Positions 35,591-44,181 of a stretch of 64,000 nucleotides of DNA are shown one piece after another. The DNA comes from Candidatus Gastranaerophilales bacterium. Lineage in GTDB: Bacteria > Cyanobacteriota > Vampirovibrionia > Gastranaerophilales > Gastranaerophilaceae. The position numbers were made by a program, and so were the translations under genes. Position 1 is the first letter of the stretch, and each line of letters begins with the position of its first letter. The stretch is taken from NCBI GenBank assembly GCA_944323685.1, contig CALUTJ010000001.1, positions 62,001-126,000 on the forward strand. Direction: 5' to 3'. The notes below the pieces were generated by a model. It was not told the origin of the DNA. It was given only the letters and a program-made list of their open reading frames with translations, and ran no database searches.

Positions 35591-36457
35591 TTAAAATACA
35601 AAAACAGCAATTAATGCAACTATGTATACACATATTAGCCATTTCACCGTTTTATCTTTATATATAAAAACAGCAGGGTCATCTACATTCGTACAAGTTT
35701 GTATCAAAAACAGCAGCCTGAAAAACAAAACAGTAAAGGGTATTGCACTCAGATACAAATACTGCGTACCTGCTCTTTGTATTGTCTGAGAGTCGAGCAT
35801 ATACGTAAAATAAAAAGCAATGGACAACACTGCGTTTATTGTTACATACTGATTCAATAATGCATCATTGTACTGTTTTATTGATTTTCTAAGCTGACTC
35901 TGATCTTCTATTAAAGAGTATTCGAGCTTTCTTTTGGCAAAGGTAAAAAACATTGAGGTAAAAAAGGTTAACAAAATAACTAAAGGAGACGGCATTACAC
36001 TAATGGCAATACAGCCTCCCAAAACCCTTATAACAAACCCCAGTGCAATACAGACAACATCAATTATGGGAATTTGTTTAAAATAAAACGTATAACAAAT
36101 ATTTAAAATTAAATACCCGAGTACCGCCAACAACAAAATCGGAGTTATTGCGAGAGACAAAGCACAACTTGCCGCCAGCAAGATAATAAATAATATGAGC
36201 GCTGTTTTTATGTTAACTTTTCCGCTGGCTATCGGTCTGCTCTTTTTTATTGGATGTAATCTGTCTTTCGGAGCATCTATAATATCATTCAATATGTATA
36301 CTGCTGAAGAAATTAAGCAAAAAGCAATAAATGCAGCAAATGCCAGAAAATCCTGATTAAAATCTTTAAATGATAAAGAAAATACAAGCGGTACAAAAAC
36401 CACAATATTTTTTATATAATGTTTTACCTTTAAAAGTTTTAAAATATCTTTAATCAT
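35591..36457 (-). CDS. UbiA prenyltransferase, DPPR-synthase-like
   Basis: 288 residues, about nine membrane helices. The first aspartate motif is NDIIDAPKDRLHPIKKSRP, the form seen in decaprenyl-phosphate 5-phosphoribosyltransferases (DPPR synthases), which move phosphoribose onto a polyprenyl phosphate. The second helical segment has the CIALGFVIRVLGG and KRKLEYSLIED signatures. Its start overlaps the end of the 36454-38346 gene by 4 bp (ATGA), so the pair is one operon. The product may be a lipid-linked pentose donor. Confidence 0.8.
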   Translation of the reverse strand: MIKDILKLLKVKHYIKNIVVFVPLVFSLSFKDFNQDFLAFAAFIAFCLISSAVYILNDIIDAPKDRLHPIKKSRPIASGKVNIKTALILFIILLAASCALSLAITPILLLAVLGYLILNICYTFYFKQIPIIDVVCIALGFVIRVLGGCIAISVMPSPLVILLTFFTSMFFTFAKRKLEYSLIEDQSQLRKSIKQYNDALLNQYVTINAVLSIAFYFTYMLDSQTIQRAGTQYLYLSAIPFTVLFFRLLFLIQTCTNVDDPAVFIYKDKTVKWLICVYIVALIAVFVF

Positions 36458-38346
36458 TTTCTCATCTCCAGCACATTGTATGTAATCGGAGATATTTCAA
36501 GCAGGTATTTATGGCGTTTGTGATTAACATTATGGTTAAGTATCAACTCCATTGCCATAAATATAATAAGACAGCTGCATATTATGTATAAAAACAAATC
36601 TTTTTGCTTTTGCGTTTTTAAATATTGCTGCAAAATATTTATCGAAGAGCCGAGTAAAATAAACCACAGCGCAAAATGATTTAAAGAAAACAACAACCCT
36701 TGAGTCGGACACCAAAAGTAATTTGATACAAAGTTATAAATCAGTGCAGCAAAAGAAGAATAAAAAATTCTTTTTTGCAACATACTGATATTTTTGGATT
36801 TTGCTATTAATACGACAAGCGAAAGCAGCAAAATTATAAAAAACGGAATTGTAAAACATTTTACAGTGTTTTTATATATTTTTTTGTGACGTTCCTGACT
36901 GATTAAGGGCTGTCTTAAGGTTTCGTTTCTGAAATTACCCCAGCTTGCGCGTACCCAGGTTTTTACATCGCCTTTAGTACCTTTATGGAACAAATGCTGC
37001 CAAGCCATACCGTTGCAGGTTAGAGATTTAAATTGCGTAAACGCACTGACAAGCAAAATAAAAGATAATATACACGTTAATATAACTTTAGGATTTTTCT
37101 TGATAATAAATACAGGCAATACCAAAATCAACGCGGTAACGATATTAGGTATAGTTACGCCAAGAGTTAAAGCAGACACGAGAACTATTAAAGCCAGATT
37201 TTTGCAGTCATATTTCTCTTCACTTAACTCTTTAACAACTAAATAAAGAATCAAACAAAGATAAAATCCTGTAATTATGTATAAGTCAAAAGCCTGTGAA
37301 AGATGCATCTGCGCCCAGCTGAACCCGTAAATGCAAGACAAAATCACAGATAACATCCTGCGCTGAGGCATTATAATATCCAGTGCCTTATACAGAAACA
37401 TTACTGACAAAGAAGCTAAAAGAGCATATATCAAGCCTATAGACAGAAAAATATGTCTTGTTATCAGTATTAAAGTATCAAACAACGGATAAAACGGCAA
37501 AAAGAAATACGGATGAAATCTGCGTGTTGCATTATCCCATATTAAATCAGGAATAACAGGAGTATCAGCATGACCTACTACCCAGTTGAACTGATTCAAA
37601 TGTATTATTGTGTACAAGTTTTCGCACAGATAGAAAAGAAAAAAGGCACTTAGCAAAATTAAAGGCGTTTTGTTTTTTGTTATTAGTTTCAAAATATTTA
37701 CACCGGTTTGTTTTATTCCGGTTCTTAATATTTTTGTAATAACAAACAAGAAAATACAAAAATAGAATAAAAATGTTACAAGCAGTGCAGGTACGCTGAT
37801 TTGCTGCGATAGTGCCGCTTTTACTGTATCTGCCGGTTTGCAGGTTACTGATATATCTAAAACGCTTTCAGGCTCTGTATTTATTATGTAATCGCTATTT
37901 TTAAAATTAACGTCTGAAGACAGCTCTTTGCCATTGATTTTAAAGGATTTTACATCTATATCTCCGTTAAAAAAGTTTGTTGTCACAATTTTTACTGTAT
38001 TTTTTTCGCCGGACACAAGTTGAAAATTGTATGTCTGATAAATAGCAGGTGCAGTAATCTTTATAAACTTATCAAATTTGTACTCTTTATTTACCTGATA
38101 TGTTGCATGTACAATATCAGCCTGATTGGTTTTAAATTGTAATGAATTATTTATATCACTGCCGTTGTGAGAGATTTGCAGCCTTATATGCATTGGCAGG
38201 CTGAAATTGCTCTGCCAGAAATCAGTTTTGACAAAATAATGAAACGACAGCATCGTACAAACAATACTCAAAACGAGAGCAAAAATTACATTTTTTATAT
38301 TCAAATCAAAAACTTTAAGCATTTTCCACTCTTTAAAAATATTCAT
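36454..38346 (-). CDS. Polytopic membrane protein, GT-C glycosyltransferase-like
   Basis: 630 residues. One N-terminal helix is followed by a beta-rich stretch of about 150 residues, then some 11-12 helices. WVVGHADTPVIPDLIWDNAT follows the first part of the membrane domain, where GT-C enzymes carry acidic loop residues, but no confirmed family signature was seen. Coupling with the DPPR-synthase-like gene suggests use of a lipid-phosphate sugar donor. The first ATG (MNIFKEWKMLKVF) is used; a second Met at residue 9 is possible. Confidence 0.7.
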   Translation of the reverse strand: MNIFKEWKMLKVFDLNIKNVIFALVLSIVCTMLSFHYFVKTDFWQSNFSLPMHIRLQISHNGSDINNSLQFKTNQADIVHATYQVNKEYKFDKFIKITAPAIYQTYNFQLVSGEKNTVKIVTTNFFNGDIDVKSFKINGKELSSDVNFKNSDYIINTEPESVLDISVTCKPADTVKAALSQQISVPALLVTFLFYFCIFLFVITKILRTGIKQTGVNILKLITKNKTPLILLSAFFLFYLCENLYTIIHLNQFNWVVGHADTPVIPDLIWDNATRRFHPYFFLPFYPLFDTLILITRHIFLSIGLIYALLASLSVMFLYKALDIIMPQRRMLSVILSCIYGFSWAQMHLSQAFDLYIITGFYLCLILYLVVKELSEEKYDCKNLALIVLVSALTLGVTIPNIVTALILVLPVFIIKKNPKVILTCILSFILLVSAFTQFKSLTCNGMAWQHLFHKGTKGDVKTWVRASWGNFRNETLRQPLISQERHKKIYKNTVKCFTIPFFIILLLSLVVLIAKSKNISMLQKRIFYSSFAALIYNFVSNYFWCPTQGLLFSLNHFALWFILLGSSINILQQYLKTQKQKDLFLYIICSCLIIFMAMELILNHNVNHKRHKYLLEISPITYNVLEMRK

Positions 38347-38522
38347 ATCCCCTCACTTTTAGAAATAATCAGTATTATATGTCGTTTTACGCTGATATTG
38401 ATTATATATGATTGTTTCATAAAAAAAATAACTAATCAAATAGTATCAAAATAATATATAAGAATCTTATCTGCTATTAAAAATCAATCTTATTGTACTT
38501 AAACTTAACAAAAAGGTAAAAA

Positions 38523-38851
38523 ATGATTGATACAATTCTTATAGGGAAAATTATAAAAAACTCAGAATCGAAAAAAATCTTACGCAGGAAGAGCTTGCTG
38601 AAAAAATAGATATTTCAACAAACTATTTGAGTAAGGTAGAAAGAGGTCTAAGCAGATTAAACACGGAATCTTTTTTAAAAATGGCAGAGATACTGTCATT
38701 TTCACTTGAGGATTTTGGAATTAGTAATAAAAATTATCAATTAAACAAAGATAAGGAAGAAATTTTGAAGATTCTGCTTGCTGCATCGCCCAAAAAACTT
38801 AAAGCGTATTTAGAAGTTTTAAAAACGATTGATAAAGTTTTATCTGAATAG
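38523..38851 (+). CDS. XRE-family regulator split by a -1 frame change at A AAA AAC
   Basis: A ribosome site (AAAAAGG) and ATG at 38523 open the frame MIDTILIGKIIKN, which soon hits a TAG at 38607. At 38555-38561 the zero-frame codons ATA AAA AAC form the heptamer A AAA AAC, the canonical -1 slippery sequence. Stepping back one base there continues as LRIEKNLTQEELAEKIDIST and NYLSKVERGLSRLNTES, a full XRE helix-turn-helix, and ends at 38851 (about 109 residues). The -1 frame has a stop upstream at 38528, so it has no start of its own before the helix. Either programmed frameshifting, slippage on the A-run, or a one-base deletion. Confidence 0.75.
38555..38561 (+). promoter_or_regulatory. Slippery heptamer A AAA AAC
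   Basis: It lies in the zero frame exactly at the join between MIDTILIGKIIKN and the -1 frame LRIEKNLTQ. No clear stimulatory stem-loop was found in the next 60 bases by eye; a seven-A run follows at 38571-38577. Confidence 0.6.
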
Positions 38852-38977
38852 CTAAACTTATACAAGAATTGTATATATATGTTTCGTAATTCGGTGACGA
38901 AAATAATTCTTTCTTAACATAAAAAATAAATAATAAATAAATTAAAACTGCGAAGCAGTAAAAGCGGCTCTGCCGCA
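38852..38977. other. AT-rich gap with small hairpins
   Basis: No coding frame seen. It contains TTCGTAATTCGGTGACGAA near 38882, CTGC-GAA-GCAG at 38949-38959 and GCGGC-TCT-GCCGC at about 38964-38976. These short hairpins abut the structured repeat that begins at 38978. Confidence 0.5.
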
Positions 38978-39150
38978 GGAATACGATTAAACACTGTTAG
39001 TTTTTAGAGTGAATTTTGACAGACCGTAACGTAGTGAAGTGGATGCAAAATTTATTCTAAAAATTTACAGTGTTTTTTAACTGGCGTCTTTTTTCTTTTC
39101 TTTGGTTCGTTTCTTTTCTTTTTCGTCGCAAAAAAAGAAAAGAAATGAAC
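38978..39150 (+). repeat. Structured repeat element, copy A
   Basis: It begins GGAATACGATTA. A long imperfect hairpin follows: AACACTGT pairs with ACAGTGTT, and inside AATTTTG pairs with CAAAATT, with an apex containing GTAACGTAGTGAAGTGG. Next comes GCGTC, then a T/C-rich run and a second hairpin, GTTCGTTTCTTTTC paired with GAAAAGAAATGAAC. Copy B (39224-39400) is inverted, shares the end motifs and the order of parts, but has different paired bases in both stems. Confidence 0.7.
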
Positions 39151-39223
39151 AAATAAAAAACTAAGCCTATAATTTATGTTTTCTAAACAATTGATTTCTA
39201 TTAACAAATATTTTTTTCTTTAC

Positions 39224-39400
39224 GTTCATTTTTTCTTTTTGTTTGCGATGCAAAAAGAAAAAACGAACCAAAAAAGAAAAACACGCTATATCAAAAGAGA
39301 TTTTAAAATTCAGAAACGAAAATTTCCGTCCACTCACAAAATGACAATATCGGTACGGTAAATTTTCATTCCTTCATTTAAAAATCTCTAATCGTATTCC
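39224..39400 (-). repeat. Structured repeat element, copy B (inverted)
   Basis: Read on the minus strand it begins GGAATACGATTA. The first stem is AGAGATTTTTAAA with TTTAAAATCTCT, the inner stem AAAATTT/AAATTTT with an apex containing GTGAGTGGACGG, then GCGTG, a T-rich run, GGTTCG and a second hairpin, GTTCGTTTTTTC with GAAAAAATGAAC. It is 177 bp against 173 for copy A. Stems differ from copy A but stay paired, the sign of selection on structure or of symmetrical drift in a palindrome. Confidence 0.7.
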
Positions 39401-39586
39401 ATCAGGGCTTCGCCCCGAACCCCTTACGGCTTACATAGTAAGCCGTGTATATTAGAAGATTTAAATGTTACAATTTTTGTCATCGAATTATGTAACATAT
39501 ATAAAGATGCAACTTGGGTACAAGCAATACATCTCTCAGACACATTAAATGCAAAAATGATTTACCGCATTATAATGAGCTAAAAC
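39401..39586. other. Non-coding gap with hairpins
   Basis: No gene seen. Small inverted repeats: GGGCTTCGCCC at about 39405, CGGCTTAC/GTAAGCCG at about 39426-39447, and ATGTTACA with TGTAACAT at about 39467 and 39491. Confidence 0.5.
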
Positions 39587-40864
39587 CTAAATCCCCGGAG
39601 CTTTGGCTATTTCGTGCTGTGTATTTATAAGTTTTTTAATAATTCGTTTTGCTTCATCCATTTGCGGGTCTTTATCGTTCATAAAATCATCGGTTGTATA
39701 ATCGACTTCATAGTCGGGCGAAATCCCTTTTTTGTTTATATCAATACCTTTAGGGGTAAGATATTTTGCAATGGTCAAATTCATACCTGTTTGGTTAGGC
39801 ATCGGATAAATTCGCTGAATCATTCCCTTACCGTAAGTTTTTTTGCCGACAAGTATTGCCTTCTGGTTATCTTTAAGCGCACCGCTTAAGATTTCTGAAG
39901 CACTTGCAGTACCTTCATCGATAAGAATCACAAGCGGTTTGTTTAAGGCATACGGTTTTGCCTGAGCATTTATCACAGCTTTTTGTTTATCACGGTCAAC
40001 TATGCTTACGATATGCCCCTGAGTGAGGAACATATCAGCAATAACTACCGCATTTGGCATCAATCCGCCTGTATTACCTCTAAGGTCAATTATAAGCCCC
40101 TGACAATTCTGGGTTTTATTAAGCGCATCAATAAACTCTTTTGTCATATCGGAGCTTATAAAGCTTAATATCTGGATATAGCCTATATTTTTGTCAATTA
40201 TAGAAGCCTTTATATTTTTTATCTGTATTTCTTCTCTTTTTATTTCTTTTGTGAATTTTTTCTTGTCGCGCATAAGTTCGACTTTTACGGTTGTATTTAT
40301 TTCCCCGCGGATGAGTGCTGCCACATCGCTGATTGTTTTGCCGCTGACATCTTTGCCGTTAACTTTAAGAATAATATCACCGGCCTTTATACCGGCTTTT
40401 TGAGCCGGAGTGCTTTCTACAACGCTTATAATAACAATCTTGCCGGATATTGACATAATATTAACGCCTATACCGACAATTTTGGCATCTATACTTGTAT
40501 TTTGTTCTTTGTATTCTTCTTGATTTAAAAATCTTGAATAAGGGTCATCTAAGCTTGCCAGCATTGAATTTATAGCAACATAGGCATCTTCTTGAGTTTT
40601 TATCCGGTCAATATAATGCTTATTCCACTTTGTCCAATCCTGTCCGTTCATAGTCGGGTCATAGTATTTGCTTTTTATTATTCTCCAGGATTTTAAAAAC
40701 AGTCTTTTAGGGTTTGTTGTTTGCTTGTTTATCAGCTCTCCGTCTTTGTAATCAGGAGTTATAAAAAACTGTGTATTTTGCAAATTCAAATAATTATATA
40801 TGGCAAGACATGCCAGAAATATAATAAAAACAAATATTATTTTAGAAAATACTTTTTTGTACAT
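39587..40864 (-). CDS. ctpA: C-terminal processing peptidase (S41), CtpA-like
   Basis: 425 residues with an N-terminal membrane anchor (IFVFIIFLACLAIYNYLN). A PDZ domain (GIGVNIMSISGKIVIISVVE; GIKAGDIILKVNGKDVSGKT) precedes the S41 core with the DLRGNTGGLMPNAVVIAD block, the catalytic Ser in DEGTASASEILSGAL and Lys in VGKKTYGKGMIQ. It trims C-termini of periplasmic proteins. In cyanobacteria CtpA matures the D1 protein; no photosystem is expected here, so its substrates must differ. Confidence 0.93.
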   Translation of the reverse strand: MYKKVFSKIIFVFIIFLACLAIYNYLNLQNTQFFITPDYKDGELINKQTTNPKRLFLKSWRIIKSKYYDPTMNGQDWTKWNKHYIDRIKTQEDAYVAINSMLASLDDPYSRFLNQEEYKEQNTSIDAKIVGIGVNIMSISGKIVIISVVESTPAQKAGIKAGDIILKVNGKDVSGKTISDVAALIRGEINTTVKVELMRDKKKFTKEIKREEIQIKNIKASIIDKNIGYIQILSFISSDMTKEFIDALNKTQNCQGLIIDLRGNTGGLMPNAVVIADMFLTQGHIVSIVDRDKQKAVINAQAKPYALNKPLVILIDEGTASASEILSGALKDNQKAILVGKKTYGKGMIQRIYPMPNQTGMNLTIAKYLTPKGIDINKKGISPDYEVDYTTDDFMNDKDPQMDEAKRIIKKLINTQHEIAKAPGI

Positions 40865-40936
40865 AACATTATTTAAGCGCTTAAATAAGATTTAATCAAT
40901 AATACGGTTGTTTTATTTAAGTATATTATTGATACA

Positions 40937-43900
40937 TCAGATGTTTACAATAAGTCTTTTGACCCTGTCTACACATGCCTGTGAGCTGTGTTCCCATTCA
41001 CGATACGAAATTCTTGTGACTTTATAACCTGCGCGCTCAAGAATAGTCTGTTTTTTAGTATCCGGTAATTTTTCTTTAACACTGTCTTGTACGCCGTCAA
41101 TTTCAACGACAATTTCAATTTCAGTTTCAGGGTCTTTAACAAGCAAATCAGGTAAAACTCCAGCAGCCTCAACCCCTGCACGGACTTCAAGGCCTTCCAT
41201 TATAAGGGTTTGAGCAACATCTTTTTCAAAATCGTTTTTATATTTATTTTTTTGAAATTCGTCATTTTTAGCCGAATCAAGATAGTTTTGTATGTATTCC
41301 AGATAATCTTTCAACAACCCCGGTGGCAGGCCTTTAGGATCTCTTGAAATAAAACATATAAGTTTTTTACGGGCACGGGTTATTGCTACGTTAAAAAGAT
41401 TAGGTTTTTGCAGGAAAGTTAAACTCTGGACAAAACTGTTTTCGGCAACTGCCCATGAAAGAATCATTACATCTCTTTCATCGCCCTGAAAAGTATGTGC
41501 CGTACCGACTTCTATCTGGTGTTTTCTTATAGTGGATTCCGTAAGCACCTGTCTTAGCGCTTTAGATATTAAATCAACCTGTCCTCTGAATGGAGATATA
41601 ATACCTATTGATACAGGATTATCGTCATTGCCGTCATCCGCAAGTATAAGCTCGTGGACACGTTTTAAAACAGCTTCAACCTCCGGCATGTTGCGTGTTG
41701 CATCAGAATCAACTTTTCCGTCAGGTACAATATGCAGCTCAAGCACATCATCAGTACCGGCATCTTTTGTCATAATGCGGATTCTGTTGCCGTAAAACTC
41801 CTGATTGCTGAACTGGATTATCGGATAACTGCTTCTGAAGTGTTCATCAAGCAAAACAGGATTAGTCGAATAGTAATTTGCAAGATCAAACATAGAATTT
41901 GTCCGGAATCGCCACATAAGCTGGTACTTATCAGGAATATTATACTGGCTAAGGAAAGATTGTTCCTTGGCCTTTTCTAAGAAAGACAGATGAGGCAGCT
42001 GTTTGTCATCCCCCACAATAACAGCTTTTTTAGAGCGGAACAGTATCGGGAAACAACTTGCTATATCGCATTGAGAAGCCTCATCGATAATTGCAACATC
42101 AAACAGCCCCGGTTTCATCGGCAGCGAACCTGACACGGCGTAAGTTGTAAGACACCAGCAGGGAAAGGCCTCTAAAAGCGGTGTAAAATCCTCTTCTTCA
42201 AGCAATCTGTTTTGCAGGTTTTTCTTTCTTTCAACAATCGCTTTAGTGTGTATAATCAATCTCTGCCTTTTTACCTGATCTCTTAAAAGTCCCTTGAGCG
42301 ATTCTCTTCTTTTGTTTTTAAGAATATCAACAGCAAGTGTGCGCTGCTTTTTCTTGAGTTCTTTAATTTGAGAAAGAAGCTGATGTATGTTGCCTATTTT
42401 GTGGATGCGTGTTTCTGTCATTCTTGCATTGCATTCCAGCTCAGACACTTGCAACTCCAGTGACAAACGCATAATAGATTCAGGATCTGAGGGCAGGCTG
42501 TGTACATTCAATATTTTTTTAAGCTTCATCGCGGACATTGTATTGGCAATGGAAGTAAAAAGCCCCGATTTTTCAAGATTTTTTTCGATGCTTGAAAGTA
42601 CTTTTTTAATCTCATCTACCTCGTCTTTTTTAAGTGAGTGGTTTATATATTGAGGCTCTCCTAAATCAGCTTGCAATGATAACTTTTTAGAAATGATATC
42701 ATGCCACTCTTTTTCCAGTTCAAGAATTTTTTCGCATTTGTTTTCAAGCTCTTTTATTGCACCCAAAAGCTCATACATATCATCAACATCAACAAGTATT
42801 GCATCTTCAAAACCTGTATCTATATCAATTTTGTTGGCAATAAGGTCTTGCAACTGAAAACTGAGTTGTTTTTGATAATTCAGTCTGCCTGCTCTAAGCG
42901 CAAGAAAAGGCGCCCCAAGTTCATTAAGTCTTTGAGCTACAACATCAACAGCCTTATCCATTCTTGAAGCAACAAGAACAGTTTTTCCGTTGGCAACGAG
43001 ATGTGCAACAAGGTTTACTATTGTTTGAGATTTACCGGTCCCCGGCGGGCCATAAACTGCAAGCAATGTATTTTGCTCAATCTTTTTAATCACATCTGCC
43101 TGCGAATCACTTAAGGACAGAGGAGTTACGGCACAAAAATCAGCGAGCTCTTTAGGCTCTTTGTTTGATTTATCAAAAAGTTTGCCCAGACCTCTTAAAT
43201 ATTCGTCATTTACAACAGAAAGCGCTGTTTCTCTAAAAACTCCGCTTGGCTTTTCCGCAATTTGAGTGAGTTCATGCAAAACTCCGGCTGTAATTGAAGG
43301 TCTTTTTGTTAAGATTATTGCGCTCTGGCTTGTTATCGAAACTTTATCAAGCTTCATCACAGGTTTTGGAGCAGCAGTCTCCTCAATAAAATCGTCTATA
43401 TTCTCCGAATCTATTTTGTGATAAAAGTTATCGGCAGCCTCATCCTTTACATAATTTTCGTGCGCATCATCTTCATGATTCAAAGATATTTCAACATCTG
43501 GAAGAATTGATTTCAGCGTAGTTAAAAAAACATCAAGCTTTTCTTGAGTAAGAGGCAGCTCGGGGACAACTTCAAGAAGCCCGTCAAGCATCTGTTCCAT
43601 TTCATCTTCGTCATCGCTTTTGTGCATAAGTGCGGTAAGAGCACCGGTATTCAGTGACAATGCTTCATCCTGAAGAGAACATATTATGCTCATTCCTTCA
43701 CGTTCAAGCTTGCACGGCGCATATAAAAGCGGGGTTAAAAATTCGTTGCTTCTTTTTGTTCGCGAGTTTTTTCCGACAAGAAACAAATGACCGTAAATAA
43801 GATATTTGTCTTTTTGACTCATCTCACTTTGAATCATAAGTTCGGTCAAATCACTGTCTGAACCGTCTAAATGCAAAGGTTCGTCAAACTTAGTAAATAA

Positions 43901-44071
43901 AGACTCATCGCCCTTCAAAAAAAGCCATTTGTTATCTTTATCCTGCTTAAGATTGCGGAAGGTAGAACTTTGAACCTCTTCCCTGACGCAGTCGTGTAAA
44001 TATAAACTTAATCTTTTAATAAAACTGTCGTGAAATGCCGACTGTATGATTTTTGTAGCTTCTTGTAACAT
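40937..44071 (-). CDS. UPF1-like superfamily 1 helicase with DUF559/Vsr-like nuclease end
   Basis: 1044 residues. The N-terminal 300 residues are unrecognised. Walker A is GPPGTGKSQTIVNLVAHL near 341-348, a helical insertion of about 250 residues follows, then Walker B DEASQCDIASCFPIL near 660. Later motifs are WRFRTNSMFDLANYYS, VGTAHTFQGDERDVMILS and VAITRARKKLICF. The last 100 residues form a DUF559-type restriction-like fold (PDLLVKD, VVEIDGVQDS, ERAGYKVTRISYREW). Such fusions occur in stand-alone defence or nucleic-acid repair genes. It is not in an evident defence island. Confidence 0.85.
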   Translation of the reverse strand: MLQEATKIIQSAFHDSFIKRLSLYLHDCVREEVQSSTFRNLKQDKDNKWLFLKGDESLFTKFDEPLHLDGSDSDLTELMIQSEMSQKDKYLIYGHLFLVGKNSRTKRSNEFLTPLLYAPCKLEREGMSIICSLQDEALSLNTGALTALMHKSDDEDEMEQMLDGLLEVVPELPLTQEKLDVFLTTLKSILPDVEISLNHEDDAHENYVKDEAADNFYHKIDSENIDDFIEETAAPKPVMKLDKVSITSQSAIILTKRPSITAGVLHELTQIAEKPSGVFRETALSVVNDEYLRGLGKLFDKSNKEPKELADFCAVTPLSLSDSQADVIKKIEQNTLLAVYGPPGTGKSQTIVNLVAHLVANGKTVLVASRMDKAVDVVAQRLNELGAPFLALRAGRLNYQKQLSFQLQDLIANKIDIDTGFEDAILVDVDDMYELLGAIKELENKCEKILELEKEWHDIISKKLSLQADLGEPQYINHSLKKDEVDEIKKVLSSIEKNLEKSGLFTSIANTMSAMKLKKILNVHSLPSDPESIMRLSLELQVSELECNARMTETRIHKIGNIHQLLSQIKELKKKQRTLAVDILKNKRRESLKGLLRDQVKRQRLIIHTKAIVERKKNLQNRLLEEEDFTPLLEAFPCWCLTTYAVSGSLPMKPGLFDVAIIDEASQCDIASCFPILFRSKKAVIVGDDKQLPHLSFLEKAKEQSFLSQYNIPDKYQLMWRFRTNSMFDLANYYSTNPVLLDEHFRSSYPIIQFSNQEFYGNRIRIMTKDAGTDDVLELHIVPDGKVDSDATRNMPEVEAVLKRVHELILADDGNDDNPVSIGIISPFRGQVDLISKALRQVLTESTIRKHQIEVGTAHTFQGDERDVMILSWAVAENSFVQSLTFLQKPNLFNVAITRARKKLICFISRDPKGLPPGLLKDYLEYIQNYLDSAKNDEFQKNKYKNDFEKDVAQTLIMEGLEVRAGVEAAGVLPDLLVKDPETEIEIVVEIDGVQDSVKEKLPDTKKQTILERAGYKVTRISYREWEHSSQACVDRVKRLIVNI

Positions 44072-44181
44072 AATACTTTAATTATAACCGATTATACTTT
44101 ATGCGTATCATACGAAATGATGAAAATATGGCGGAAACAAATACCGAATCCCACTGATGATACATCTGACATAAACTACGG

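Noticed and set aside
39176-39361. Open frame of 61 residues
   Set aside because: It lies inside the inverted structured repeat and is translation of T/A-rich hairpin sequence.
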